A stretch of 64,000 nt of DNA from Nonomuraea africana (GCF_014873535.1 NZ_JADBEF010000001.1:8804001-8868000), one strand, 5' to 3'. Numbered from the stretch's first letter, positions 10,382 through 19,295 are shown. Translations and numbers: made by a program. The notes: generated from the sequence alone by a model not told the origin.

Positions 10382-12109
10382 ATGTTCCCGTCGAAGAGCA
10401 GGCAACGTCGCAGGACGATCCGCCAGATTCTGGGCGGCGTCCGGCGGCGGGCCAGACGCGCGGCGGGGATGGTCCGCCACACCTGGCGGCGCTCGCTCCA
10501 GCTCCAGGTCATCACCAGCACGCTGGTGATCTCGGTGACCGTGGTCGCGGTCCTCGGCGTCTTCCTGGTCGACCAGATCAACACCTCGGTCGTCGACAGC
10601 CGCACCCAGGCCGCAGTCACCGACGCCACGGCCGACAGAGTCGCCATCGTGGCCGCGCTCAACCAGGAGCCCGCCGCGCGCGACAAGCCCGCCGACGGCA
10701 GTCCCTCGGTCACCGAAGACCCGCTCGACCAGGCCCTCTACGACATCATCGGCACCGGTGAGAGCGGCTGGCAGAAGCGCTACCAGCTGCTCGTGCTCAA
10801 CCCGACCGAGCCGGGCGGGTCGCGGGCCACGGGCCGGGTGCTGCCCGTCGACGTGCCCGCCGACCTGCGCGCGAAGCTGCAGATGAAGCGCGACAAGGGC
10901 GTGCTCAACGAACCGCAGCAGGTCAGGAAGCGCATCAAGTTCGCCGCGGGCGGCGAGCCCGAGCTGACCCTCGTGGTCGGCGCCTTCGTCCAGAACGGCT
11001 ACGAGGTCTACCACTTCTTCCCGCTCACCGGCGAGGAGGAGATGCTGTCCACGGTCCGCCAGGTGCTGGTGGTCGTCGGCATCGGCCTGGTGCTGCTGCT
11101 CGGCGCCATCGCCTCCCTGGTCACCCGCCAGGTCGTGACCCCCGTACGGCTGGCCCGCCAGGCGGCGGAGCGCCTGGCCTCCGGACGGCTCGACGAGCGG
11201 CTCAAGGTCCGCGGCGAGGACGACCTCGCGCGCCTGGCCACCTCCTTCAACGAGATGGCCGCCAACCTGGCGCTCAAGATCCACCAGCTGGAGGAGCTGT
11301 CGCAGGTGCAGCGGCAGTTCGTCTCCGACGTCTCGCACGAGCTGCGAACCCCGCTCACCACCGTGCGCATGGCCGCCGACCTGCTCTACGACGCGCGCGA
11401 AGACTTCGAGCCGATGGCCGCGCGCTCGGCCGAGCTGATGCAGGCCCAGCTGGAGCGGTTCGAGTCGATGCTGGCCGACCTGCTGGAGATCAGCCGCTAC
11501 GACGCCGGCGCGGCCACGCTCGACCTCGACTCCACCGACGTGCGCGACGTCGTGCTGCGCGCGGTGGGCGACTCCGAGGCGCTGGCCGAACGGCACGGCA
11601 CCCGCTTCGAGCTGCGGCTGCCGAGCGAGCCGTGCATGGCCGAGATCGACAGTCGAAGGGTGGAACGGATCCTGCGCAACCTGCTGTTCAACGCGATCGA
11701 GCACGGTGAGGGGCGCGAGATCGTGGTGACGGTGGGGGCCGACCGTGACGCCGCGGCCGTGGCCGTACGGGATCACGGGGTCGGTCTGAAGCCGGGCGAG
11801 GAGCAGATGGTCTTCGACCGGTTCTGGAGGGCGGATCCCTCGCGGGCGCGCACGATCGGCGGAACCGGGCTCGGGCTGGCGATCTCCCGCGAGGACGCCA
11901 TGTTGCACGGAGGCTGGCTGCAGGCGTGGGGAGCGCCTGGGGAGGGGTCGCAGTTCAGGCTCACCCTGCCCCGCACGGCGGGGGCCGTGCTCAAGGGGTC
12001 GCCGCTGTCGCTCGTGCCGCCGGAGGTGGAAATGCGGCGGACCTGGCGCGGGCACATCACGCCGGTGCTCGCACCGGCGGCGGGGGAGGGGGTGCTCCAT
12101 GCGGAGTAG
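10382..12109 (+). CDS. mtrB: sensor histidine kinase MtrB
   Basis: A 575-residue membrane sensor kinase. A basic N-terminus is followed by TM1 (about 41-62), an extracytoplasmic sensor region (about 63-223), TM2 (about 227-248), a HAMP domain (TPVRLARQAAERLASG), the H box with phospho-accepting His319 (SDVSHELRTP) and a HATPase domain with N (NLLFNAIEHGEG), G1 (DHGVGLKPGE) and G2 (GGTGLGLAIS) boxes. It is the partner of MtrA. Its 3' end overlaps the lpqB start by 11 bp, so the three genes are likely co-translated. Confidence 0.97.
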   Translation: MFPSKSRQRRRTIRQILGGVRRRARRAAGMVRHTWRRSLQLQVITSTLVISVTVVAVLGVFLVDQINTSVVDSRTQAAVTDATADRVAIVAALNQEPAARDKPADGSPSVTEDPLDQALYDIIGTGESGWQKRYQLLVLNPTEPGGSRATGRVLPVDVPADLRAKLQMKRDKGVLNEPQQVRKRIKFAAGGEPELTLVVGAFVQNGYEVYHFFPLTGEEEMLSTVRQVLVVVGIGLVLLLGAIASLVTRQVVTPVRLARQAAERLASGRLDERLKVRGEDDLARLATSFNEMAANLALKIHQLEELSQVQRQFVSDVSHELRTPLTTVRMAADLLYDAREDFEPMAARSAELMQAQLERFESMLADLLEISRYDAGAATLDLDSTDVRDVVLRAVGDSEALAERHGTRFELRLPSEPCMAEIDSRRVERILRNLLFNAIEHGEGREIVVTVGADRDAAAVAVRDHGVGLKPGEEQMVFDRFWRADPSRARTIGGTGLGLAISREDAMLHGGWLQAWGAPGEGSQFRLTLPRTAGAVLKGSPLSLVPPEVEMRRTWRGHITPVLAPAAGEGVLHAE

Positions 12110-13865
12110 GAAGTTCGGCGTTCTCATGCTCGCGGCCAGCGTGGCCTGCGGCGGGTCCGCCTGTTCGGTGATCTCTGTGGGCGGGCCGCCCGAGCTGGCC
12201 AGGCCCGCCGACGCGGCGGACTCGATGACCAAGCCGTTCCAGCGCATGGTCGCCACGTCGCCCCACCCCGACTGGACGGCGACGCAGACCGTCGAGGGTC
12301 TCCTCGCGGCGATGGCCAGCTTCGACGACGTCGAGCAGAAGATCCTGCGGGAGTACCTCACCCCCGCGGCCAAGCAGGCCTGGAAGCCGGGCGAGTCGGT
12401 CACCGTGGTGGACGACAACCCCTCCGTCAAGGAGGTGCGCGAGGGCGTCGTCCAGATCGAGGCCACCCAGATCGCGATCATCCACGACGACGGCTGGTAC
12501 GAGCCCAAGCGGGAGAAGTTCATCCTGAACATCCCCGTCGCCAAGACGCCGCAGGGCTACCGCGTCTCCATGCTCAGCAACGGGCTGACGCTCCTGACCG
12601 CGGCCGACGTGCGCAGGGCGTACGCACCGGCCGACGTCTACTTCCTCAGCGGCTCGGGCTCGCTCGACAACCCCATGGCCATCCCCGTCGTCGACCACGT
12701 GTGGCTGCCCGTCAACCCGCGCAGGTCGCTCGCGGAGACGATCGTCGACCGGCTGCTCGAAGGGCCCAGCGAGTCGCTCGAGGGCGCGGTCTCCACCGCG
12801 TTCGAGGGCATCAGCCTCGACCGGATCGATCCGGGCGACGAGACCGTCGTGGTCAGGCTCGAGGGCCAGTTCAAGGCCCAGCCCGCGCCCGTCGAGGCGC
12901 TGATGCGGCAGCTGCAGTGGAGCCTGCGGGACCTGACCAAGGGACGCACCATCGAGGTGCGGCTCAACGGCGAGTCCTTCTTCGAGTCGGGCCCGCTGAC
13001 GATCGCTCCCAAGCAGACCGACGCGTGGCTGCGCTCGCCCGAGAGCAAGGTCTACTTCGTCCAGAACGGCCAGCTGATGCGGCTCGGAGAGAACGGCGCG
13101 GGCATCGCCTTCCCCGGGCCCGTCGGCCAGCTGGGCGACGTCTACAAGGAGCCCGCGATCACCGGCACGCCGGGGCCGCGCGAGGGCGACCCGACGGAGT
13201 ACGTGGCCGCGCTCAAGAGCGACGGGCGCAGCATCTGGATCAACCGCCTCGCCGGCGACGGGCAGTGGGAGGAGGCCATCAAGGGCACCGACCTGACCGC
13301 CCCCAGCTGGAACTGGAACGGCACGCTCTGGACCGTCGACAGGATCGACGCGCAGACCTCCTACGTCCTGCGCTACGACATGTCGGCCCTGGACCAGCCG
13401 GTGACGCGCATCGCCGCCCCCGAGCTGAACGGCAAGCAGGTCAAGGCCTTCAAGGTCGCGAGGGACGGCACCAGGGTGGCCGCCATCGTGGCCGACGGCA
13501 AGGGCGTCTCCGTCATGGTCGGCGTCATCACCGGCGACAAGCTCGACCACTTCCAGACGTTGCTGACGGCGGGAGACACCGAGGAGATCAAGGACCTCGC
13601 CTGGCGCGACTCCGAGCACCTGCTCGCGCTGGGGAGCAGCAACTCGGACCGCACCCTCTCCGAGATCGACATCAGCAACGGCGCGGTGCGGCAACTTCCG
13701 GCCCACGAGCACACCACGTCCATCACGGCGTTGAACGACCGGCTGGTGGCGGGCACCGACGCCGACAAGGACGGGGGCGGCAAGGTGCTGGAGCTCGTGC
13801 AGGACAAGTGGGTCGACACCAAGGCCCAGCCGGGCACCCTCTACCCCACCTTCCCCCTCGACTGA
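12099..13865 (+). CDS. lpqB: lipoprotein LpqB, modulator of MtrB
   Basis: A 588-residue lipoprotein. The N-terminus (MRSRKFGVLMLAASVACGG) is a lipoprotein signal; the lipidated Cys is C17 or C22 and the lipobox is not perfect at either. A GerMN-type domain lies at about 200-300 (PVNPRRSLAETIVDRLLEGP) and the C-terminal half is a beta-propeller. LpqB is known to interact with the MtrB extracellular domain and tune MtrA phosphorylation. It sits directly after mtrB with overlapping reading frames. Confidence 0.95.
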   Translation: MRSRKFGVLMLAASVACGGSACSVISVGGPPELARPADAADSMTKPFQRMVATSPHPDWTATQTVEGLLAAMASFDDVEQKILREYLTPAAKQAWKPGESVTVVDDNPSVKEVREGVVQIEATQIAIIHDDGWYEPKREKFILNIPVAKTPQGYRVSMLSNGLTLLTAADVRRAYAPADVYFLSGSGSLDNPMAIPVVDHVWLPVNPRRSLAETIVDRLLEGPSESLEGAVSTAFEGISLDRIDPGDETVVVRLEGQFKAQPAPVEALMRQLQWSLRDLTKGRTIEVRLNGESFFESGPLTIAPKQTDAWLRSPESKVYFVQNGQLMRLGENGAGIAFPGPVGQLGDVYKEPAITGTPGPREGDPTEYVAALKSDGRSIWINRLAGDGQWEEAIKGTDLTAPSWNWNGTLWTVDRIDAQTSYVLRYDMSALDQPVTRIAAPELNGKQVKAFKVARDGTRVAAIVADGKGVSVMVGVITGDKLDHFQTLLTAGDTEEIKDLAWRDSEHLLALGSSNSDRTLSEIDISNGAVRQLPAHEHTTSITALNDRLVAGTDADKDGGGKVLELVQDKWVDTKAQPGTLYPTFPLD

Positions 13866-13940
13866 CCTCCTCTGCGGCTTCACCTGGCGGCTTTCCCGCC
13901 TCTCCCGCGCATTCGCTGCCACATCGCGCGTCACCCCCAT

Positions 13941-14009
13941 CGCGCGTTCACCCCCTCGGGCGACTGCCCCGCCTCGCGCGTTCGTTCCCTCGGGCGATTG
14001 CCCCCGCCT
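13941..14009. repeat. two tandem 34/35-bp repeats
   Basis: A unit beginning CGCGCGTTC and containing CCCTCGGGCGAYTGCCCC is present at 13941-13974 and, with few changes, at 13975-14009. Fragments of the same motif occur on both sides. The repeat lies in the lpqB-comF gap, which otherwise shows no gene. Confidence 0.6.
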
Positions 14010-14123
14010 CGTGCCCCCGGCAAGCCCCGCCTGGCTTCATCTCGCGCCTTGTTCCCTCGTGTGGTTCCCGGCGTTGACCTCGCACGCCCTTGGCCGGGTC
14101 TTGTGGGCGGTGCGGTTCTGTCG

Positions 14124-14816
14124 GTGGGGCCGGGCATCCTGGCACGCGTGCTCGACCTCCTCCTCCCCGTCCGATGCGTTGGCTGCGCCGCCCGCGGCGC
14201 GCTGCTGTGCGACGCGTGCCTGGTCGTCGCCCCCGCCGTCAGGACACCGGTCCCCGGCCCCGAAGGGCTGCCCGTCTGCTGGTCGGCGGCGCTCTACGAG
14301 GGCGCGGCCCGCGAGGCGATCCTCCACTACAAGGAGCGCGGCCGTACGGCTCTCGCCGTCCCGTTAGCCCAGGCGCTGGCCTTCACCATCGTCACCGCCA
14401 TGCCCCGGGGAGCCTTCGTCGTCGTGCCGGTGCCGAGCGCCAGGCGGGCCGTACGCGCGAGAGGGCACGACCCGGTGGGGCGGCTGGCCGCGCTCGCCGT
14501 ACGGCAGCTGGCGACGCTGGGCAGGGCGGTCACCCTCCGCACCGATCTCAGGCAGCACCGGAGAGTGGCGGACCAGGCGGGGCTCAGCGCCGCGCAGAGG
14601 GTCGCCAATCTCGAGTCCTCCCTACGAGTCGCGCAGGCGGGCCGCGCGCCCCTGAATGGCCGCTCAGGGGCGCCTGTGGTCCTTGTGGACGACGTCGTCA
14701 CGACCGGCGCGACACTGGCCGAGGCGGCCAGGGCGGTGCGGGCGGCGGGGGCGGTCGTGAACGTCGCGGTGACCATCGCCGCGACACGCCGGAAAAACCA
14801 GGATTCGTTGAGGTGA
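14124..14816 (+). CDS. ComF family phosphoribosyltransferase-like protein
   Basis: A protein of about 230 residues with an N-terminal Cys4 zinc-finger motif (CVGCAARGALLCDAC) and a PRTase domain. The PRPP loop is VVLVDDVVTTGATLAEAAR near the C-terminus, and the ComF hallmark PVPSARRAVRARGHDP is in the middle. ComF proteins are linked to DNA uptake in competent bacteria; in actinobacteria the role is unclear. The start is uncertain: GTG 14124 or GTG 14148 both keep the zinc finger, neither has a clear Shine-Dalgarno, and the frame is open further upstream through repeat sequence. The gene between lpqB and hpf matches the Mycobacterium Rv3242c position. Confidence 0.85.
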   Translation: MGPGILARVLDLLLPVRCVGCAARGALLCDACLVVAPAVRTPVPGPEGLPVCWSAALYEGAAREAILHYKERGRTALAVPLAQALAFTIVTAMPRGAFVVVPVPSARRAVRARGHDPVGRLAALAVRQLATLGRAVTLRTDLRQHRRVADQAGLSAAQRVANLESSLRVAQAGRAPLNGRSGAPVVLVDDVVTTGATLAEAARAVRAAGAVVNVAVTIAATRRKNQDSLR

Positions 14817-15001
14817 CTGAGAGTAAAGACGACGCCAAGTCTCCAGCCTCCCCGCTTCGCTACATCTCTCTTCCTCGCGCGCAGCTCATCGGGCTCGGCA
14901 GGCCCGTCTGCAAAGGGTATTCAGTCGCTAATGCGGACATCTGTTACCCCTCGTTCGAGCTTGGAAAATCACGCAAAGTGATCTTTTAGGCGATCCCCAG
15001 G
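14817..15001. other. intergenic stretch after comF
   Basis: No confident gene. A small hairpin (ATCAC 14968-14972 with GTGAT 14978-14982, then CTTTT) could terminate comF transcription. A 58-codon frame from GTG 14813 overlaps the comF stop but has atypical codon use and is not called. Confidence 0.35.
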
Positions 15002-15030
15002 CTGACATTCGGACGGGATGCGGATAGCGT
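15002..15030 (+). promoter_or_regulatory. candidate hpf promoter
   Basis: CTGACA (15002-15007) and TAGCGT (15025-15030) are 17 bp apart, a good housekeeping-type promoter. Transcription from here would give a leader of about 370 nt before hpf. Confidence 0.45.
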
Positions 15031-15405
15031 TCTGACATGGCACCCGTTCGGGTCCGTGGTTGCGCAGGGTCGGGGCTCCCGGCTCTGCTAGCCGATGCCA
15101 GCCGCAGGCGAAACGGTCCACGTAAGGCGACTCTTTGTCGACTGATCACGGTGCGGCTTAGGAGTAAGTCCTGCCTTCCCGGGGGTCCAGATGTCCCCCG
15201 ACCAGAAGAGAAGGGCAGTAGTGGCAAAGAGCTGCGAACCTCTCAGCAGGCGATTGTGGGGTCGAAGACCAGGTCGGCCGAGCGGGTGCCACTGGAGCCG
15301 CTGGTGATGACGTGTCGAAAGAGGGTAACGGTGGAACTAGACCTCGCCCGGCAGGCACATCGTCGGGCGCTCTGTCTCAGTCGTTAGACGAAGGGGGGCT
15401 GTTGC
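15031..15405 (+). other. long structured 5' leader of hpf
   Basis: About 370 nt separate the promoter candidate from the hpf ATG with no protein-like frame. The leader holds several inverted repeats, among them ACCCG-TT-CGGGT near 15042 and a 6-bp stem with 9-nt loop (15180-15185 with 15195-15200). It does not match a riboswitch class I can recognise by eye. A regulatory RNA role is inference. Confidence 0.4.
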
Positions 15406-16068
15406 ATGGACATCATCGTCAAGGGACGGCACACAGGAGTGAGTGACCGGTTCCGGGACCACGTGACGACCAAGCTGGCCAGGATCGAGCGTCTGGACAA
15501 CAAGCTCATTCGAGTCGATGTGGAGGTGTCGAAGGAGCGCAACCCCCGTCTCGCAGATCAGCGCGAGCGCGTCGAGCTCACCATTCACTCACGAGGACCC
15601 GCCGTTCGCGCCGAGGCCTCGGCCGACGACCGATTCGCCGCCCTCGACCTCGCACTCGACAAGCTCGAAGGCCGCCTCAGGCGGATCGCGGACCGGCGCA
15701 AGGTTCATCACGGCAACCACGCGACCCCTTCCGTGGCCGAGCTGACGGCGGCGCTGGCCGACGTCTACGACACGACACCGCAGGCCGCCGCCGCTCCCGC
15801 GCAGGCGGAGCCGGAGGAGGAGGACATCCTCCCCGACGACAAGGCCTACGACGACATCGTTCCCATCGAGATGGACGGCGAAGGCCCCTGCGTCGTCCGG
15901 GAGAAGTTCCACAAAGCCGAGCCGATGACCATTGACCAGGCCCTTCTCGAGATGGAACTGGTCGGTCACGACTTCTACCTGTTCCGTGACAAGGAGAGCG
16001 GCCAGCCGAGCGTCGTCTACAGTCGGCGCGGCTACAACTACGGCGTGTTGCGGCTCGTCGAGCCGTAA
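15406..16068 (+). CDS. hpf: ribosome hibernation promoting factor, long form
   Basis: A 220-residue long-form HPF. Residues 1-105 form the ribosome-binding domain (MDIIVKGRHTGVSDRFRDHV). An acidic linker (about 135-155, PEEEDILPDD) leads to the C-terminal dimerisation domain (MTIDQALLEMELVGHDFYLF, SVVYSRRGYNYGVLRLVEP). HPF binds stationary-phase ribosomes and drives 100S dimers. The ATG has an AAGGGGGG Shine-Dalgarno. It lies upstream of a response-regulator gene and secA, the conserved actinobacterial order. Confidence 0.97.
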   Translation: MDIIVKGRHTGVSDRFRDHVTTKLARIERLDNKLIRVDVEVSKERNPRLADQRERVELTIHSRGPAVRAEASADDRFAALDLALDKLEGRLRRIADRRKVHHGNHATPSVAELTAALADVYDTTPQAAAAPAQAEPEEEDILPDDKAYDDIVPIEMDGEGPCVVREKFHKAEPMTIDQALLEMELVGHDFYLFRDKESGQPSVVYSRRGYNYGVLRLVEP

Positions 16069-16160
16069 TGACGTAAACAAGATCCTCTCGACCACCCCAG
16101 GACCGCAAAACCCTGGCATCATGGCGGTTCAACGGCTCTGGCCCCCCACGAGGAGGAGAC

Positions 16161-16220
16161 GTGAGCGAGCGCAGCGAGCGAGTCGAGGCGGCGCGCCCCG
16201 GCCACGTGAGCGAGCGAGCC
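16161..16220. repeat. GTGAGCGAGCG REP-like palindromic repeat, two copies
   Basis: A near-palindrome starting GTGAGCGAGCGCAGCGAGCG (16161-16184) is followed by a partial second copy at 16206-16220. It lies between hpf and the response-regulator gene. Elements of this type are dispersed in many actinobacterial genomes. Confidence 0.5.
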
Positions 16221-16252
16221 ATCAGGCAGATGCGGTCCCCCGAGGAGGCCGC

Positions 16253-16921
16253 ATGAGCGACCCGATCCGCGTGATGATCGTTGACGATCACGAGCTGATC
16301 AGGCGCAGCCTCGCGCTGGCTTTGGCGGCCGAGGAGGACATCGAGGTGGTCGGCGAGGCGAGCGACGGGCAGGAGGCGGTCGAGCTTGCCGATCGTCTCC
16401 TCCCCGACGTCGTCCTGATGGATGTTCGCATGCCCAGACAGGGCGGCATCGAGGCGACCGGCGGCATCAAGGCGTCGGTGCCGAGCACCAGGATCATCAT
16501 GCTGACGGTCAGCGACGAGGAGGAGGACCTCTTCGAGGCGATCAAGGCAGGGGCGACCGGTTATCTGCTGAAGGACGTCCAGATCGACGAGGTGCCCGAC
16601 GCGGTGCGGGGGGTGTACGAGGGTCAGTCCCTCATCAACCCCGCGATGGCGGCGAAGCTCATCACCGAGTTCGCCAACATGAGCCGCAAGGAGGCCGAAC
16701 GGCCACCCCAGCTGCCCGTTCCGCGACTGACGGACCGGGAGATGGAGGTGCTGCGGCTGGTGGCGAAGGGGATGAACAACCGGGAGATCGCCAAACAGCT
16801 GTTCATCTCGGAGAACACGGTGAAGAACCACGTCCGCAACATCCTCGACAAGCTGCAGCTGCATTCGAGGATGGAGGCCGTGGTCTACGCCGTCCGGGAA
16901 CGCATGCTGGAGATCACCTGA
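16253..16921 (+). CDS. NarL/LuxR-type response regulator
   Basis: A 222-residue two-domain regulator. The receiver domain has D11/D12 and phosphoacceptor D57 (DVVLMDVRMPRQGG). The LuxR helix-turn-helix (about 155-215) reads LTDREMEVLRLVAKGMNNREIAKQLF and ENTVKNHVRNILDKL. The ATG follows GAGGAGG at good spacing. No cognate kinase is adjacent, so it is an orphan in this window, although the gene is conserved between hpf and secA in related genomes. Targets cannot be deduced here. Confidence 0.93.
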   Translation: MSDPIRVMIVDDHELIRRSLALALAAEEDIEVVGEASDGQEAVELADRLLPDVVLMDVRMPRQGGIEATGGIKASVPSTRIIMLTVSDEEEDLFEAIKAGATGYLLKDVQIDEVPDAVRGVYEGQSLINPAMAAKLITEFANMSRKEAERPPQLPVPRLTDREMEVLRLVAKGMNNREIAKQLFISENTVKNHVRNILDKLQLHSRMEAVVYAVRERMLEIT

Positions 16922-17089
16922 CAGCGGCTGTCTCGGGGAGAACCGCAGCGGCGCGGCGATCGCGTTCCGACAACCTGGGCAGCTTGGATGAGGACGCGTC
17001 GCTTCACGCGTAGAGGCGCGAGTCGAGCCCTCGGAGGACCTCGGCCCGGGACGGAGTCGGCGGCCCGAAGTCCTCTGGAGGCGGGGGTG

Positions 17090-17247
17090 CAACGCCGAGG
17101 GCGTCCCAGGTCTCAGGCAGGGTTACAACGCCGAGGGCGTCCCAGGTCTCAGGCAGGGTTACAACGCCGAGGGCGTCCCAGGTCTCAGGCGAGGGCGCAA
17201 CGCCGAGGGCGTCTCAGGTCCCAGGCCGGGTACAACGCCTCGGCGCC
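17090..17247. repeat. 36-bp tandem repeat array, about 4.4 copies
   Basis: Units start at 17090, 17126, 17162 and 17198 (period 36), with a partial fifth at 17233. Each begins CAACGCCGAGGGCGT, which folds as ACGCC-GAG-GGCGT. There are no unique spacers, so this is a direct tandem array and not CRISPR. It sits in the 380-bp gap between the convergent response-regulator and YcaQ genes; the rest of that gap shows no gene. Confidence 0.85.
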
Positions 17248-17300
17248 CTCTATGGACTGTCCTCGCAGGTTCAGCGCGGTGCCGACGACCATGCGCAGGG

Positions 17301-19028
17301 TCACCGGAGGTCCGAGGGCCCCTGGGACAGCGCGTCGAGGAGCGGGCGGGTGTGAGCCTCGGGGGTGACCCGCTCGACCCGTACGTCGGTGCAGCCCACC
17401 CAGCTCGCCGCCGACCAGAGCGCCTCCAGCACCGCCGCGATGTCGGCCGAACGCACCACGGACGACTCGAACGACACATGCCTGGCCACGAAGGTGGACC
17501 CCTCACGCGCGGGATCGACCCTGCCGATCAGCCTGCCGCCCGCGAGGACCGGCATCGTGAAGTAGCCGTGGACGCGCTTCGCCTTGGGGACGTACAGCTC
17601 CAGCTGGTAGTCGAAATCGAAGATTCGCGAGGTCCGGCCCCTGTGCCAGATGAGCGAGTCGAACGGCGAGACCAGCGTGGTGCGATGCCGTCCGCGTGGA
17701 ACCGACGCCAGCGCCTCGGGATCCGCCCAGGCGTTCGGCACCCGCCCCGAAACCGCGGGCAAGCCGACCCCACCGGAGCCCAAGGAACCCCGCCCGGAGA
17801 CCCCGAACCCCGAGAGTGAGGACCTGGAAACCCCGGACCCCGAGTCCCCGGACCCGGAGACAGCGGACCCCGAGCCGCCGGACCCAGAGACTTGGGACCC
17901 GGAGGTCCCCGAGCCGGAAAGTAGGGAGTTGGAGAGCACGGAGTCGGAGGCCGCAGCGTCAAGGGGCTCGGCGCTGAGAGGTTCCAAGCCGGAGGACACG
18001 GCTCCCGAAACAACGGAACCAGAGGTGACGGCCACGGAACCGGAAGTAACCGAGCCCGAGCCAGCGGAGCCCGACTCGACGGTGCCCGGAGTCGCGGAGG
18101 CCGAGAAAACAGAGCTCGAGCCAACGGAGCCCGAGGATGCGGCCGGGAGGATGGAGCCCCGAGATGCGGTGTCCGAGGGGATGGAGCCCGGAGCCGCGGA
18201 GCCGGAGGATGTGGCAATGGAGGTGGATGATGCCGTCGGAGGCGTGGCGGCTGTGCGGCGAGAAGGCTTGGCTGTCGGCCAGCCGGCCACGTGCACCGGG
18301 ACGAGTCCGGCAGCACCGCTGGCCAGGGCCTCGTCGAGCATCGCGGCGTAGGGGCCCTTGAGCCTGAGGAAGTCGATCAGATCGCCGCGCGTGGCCACAC
18401 CGAGGGCGGCACCCGCGATGCGGGCCAGCCGTACGACGCACTCCTCGTCGGTGAGCTCCACGCCGAGCACGTCGGCGGGGACGGCGCGTTCGGCCAGGTC
18501 GTAGACCCTGCGCCAGCCGATGCGCTGGGTGCAGACGAGCTCGCCGATGTCGAGCAGCCACTCCAGCGCGATCTTGGAGTCGGACCAGTCCCACCACTCG
18601 GCGCTCTTCTTGGCGCCGCCGATGTCGGAGGTGGTCACCGGGCCGCTGTCGCGCACCTGGTGGAGCACCTTCTCGTAGTCGGCAGGGACCTCGTGCCAGC
18701 GCTGCTTCCTCGCGCGGTAGGCGCGGCGGCGGAAGTCGTAGAGCGGCCAGTGCTCGATGGGGAGGATGCAGGCGGCGTGACACCAGTACTCGAAGCTGCG
18801 GGCCGGGTTGTGCCAGTAGGCGCGCTCGATCGTCTCCCTGCCGACGGCGCCGAGCCTGCCGTAGGCGACCAGTTCGTGCGAGCGGGCGAGGACGGAGACG
18901 GTGTCGAGTTGGACGGCGCCCAGCCTGCGGAGCATGCCCTGCACTCCACCACGGCGGACGTCGGCACCCATGAAGCCCTGGGCGCGCAGGATCAGCCTGC
19001 GCGCGTCATCGGCACTCAACTCGGTCAT
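17301..19028 (-). CDS. YcaQ/AlkZ-type DNA glycosylase with large low-complexity insertion
   Basis: A 575-residue member of the HTH_42 crosslink-repair DNA glycosylase family (usually about 390 residues). The N-terminal half has the catalytic Q-x-D motif (GAVQLDTV, Q40-L-D42), YWHNPARSFEYWCHAACILP and the winged-helix repeats. The C-terminal part has TLVSPFDSLIWHRGRTSRIFDFDYQLELYVP. Between VAGWP (about 251) and AWADPEAL (about 433), normally nearly adjacent, lies an insertion of about 180 residues rich in Ser/Gly/Ala/Pro. These enzymes excise bulky alkyl and interstrand-crosslink lesions in antibiotic producers. ATG 19028 is set by the conserved MTELSADDARRLILRAQGF opening; the Shine-Dalgarno is weak. 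Confidence 0.85.
   Translation of the reverse strand: MTELSADDARRLILRAQGFMGADVRRGGVQGMLRRLGAVQLDTVSVLARSHELVAYGRLGAVGRETIERAYWHNPARSFEYWCHAACILPIEHWPLYDFRRRAYRARKQRWHEVPADYEKVLHQVRDSGPVTTSDIGGAKKSAEWWDWSDSKIALEWLLDIGELVCTQRIGWRRVYDLAERAVPADVLGVELTDEECVVRLARIAGAALGVATRGDLIDFLRLKGPYAAMLDEALASGAAGLVPVHVAGWPTAKPSRRTAATPPTASSTSIATSSGSAAPGSIPSDTASRGSILPAASSGSVGSSSVFSASATPGTVESGSAGSGSVTSGSVAVTSGSVVSGAVSSGLEPLSAEPLDAAASDSVLSNSLLSGSGTSGSQVSGSGGSGSAVSGSGDSGSGVSRSSLSGFGVSGRGSLGSGGVGLPAVSGRVPNAWADPEALASVPRGRHRTTLVSPFDSLIWHRGRTSRIFDFDYQLELYVPKAKRVHGYFTMPVLAGGRLIGRVDPAREGSTFVARHVSFESSVVRSADIAAVLEALWSAASWVGCTDVRVERVTPEAHTRPLLDALSQGPSDLR
17735..18275 (-). repeat. Ser/Gly-rich low-complexity insertion in the glycosylase gene
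   Basis: About 540 bp of degenerate 15- to 18-bp units encode SGSGxSGSxxSGSG-type repeats (minus strand). It stays in frame with both halves of the glycosylase and has no stop. The plus strand of the same stretch reads as acidic PDPExPDPE repeats, a by-product of the periodicity. Confidence 0.75.
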
Positions 19029-19295
19029 GTCACGGATTCCGTACGGCACAGCATGCCGGGCATCGTAACCGCGAGCACCGACAGAAAACGGCCGGCCGTA
19101 CGAGAGGAGGGGGTTACCGGGGCGCCGGGGTTCTCGAGCGGGAGCCTTGTGGCGCGGACTCTCAGAGAAGGGGGTGCAGAGAGGATGGCGGGTCCGGCCG
19201 TTCGGGCTGGGGTGCCAGGTTTTTGTGCCCACGAACTGTGGTGGCGGGGCGGGCGTGGTGGGTGCCCGGGCGCCCGCCACCGGGGGAGAATCTCG

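Noticed and set aside
14813-14989. Small protein of 58 codons overlapping the comF stop (GTGA)
   Set aside because: No Shine-Dalgarno at proper spacing, rare A/T-rich codons for this genome and no known relative; it probably covers the hpf upstream region.
15037-15387. Open frame inside the hpf leader
   Set aside because: Sequence is low-complexity, not protein-like, and sits in a likely structured leader.
17090-17247. CRISPR array
   Set aside because: The 36-bp units abut without unique spacers and no cas genes are nearby.
17650-18351. Acidic PDPE-repeat protein on the plus strand
   Set aside because: It is the complementary reading of the glycosylase insertion; no start signal or promoter.
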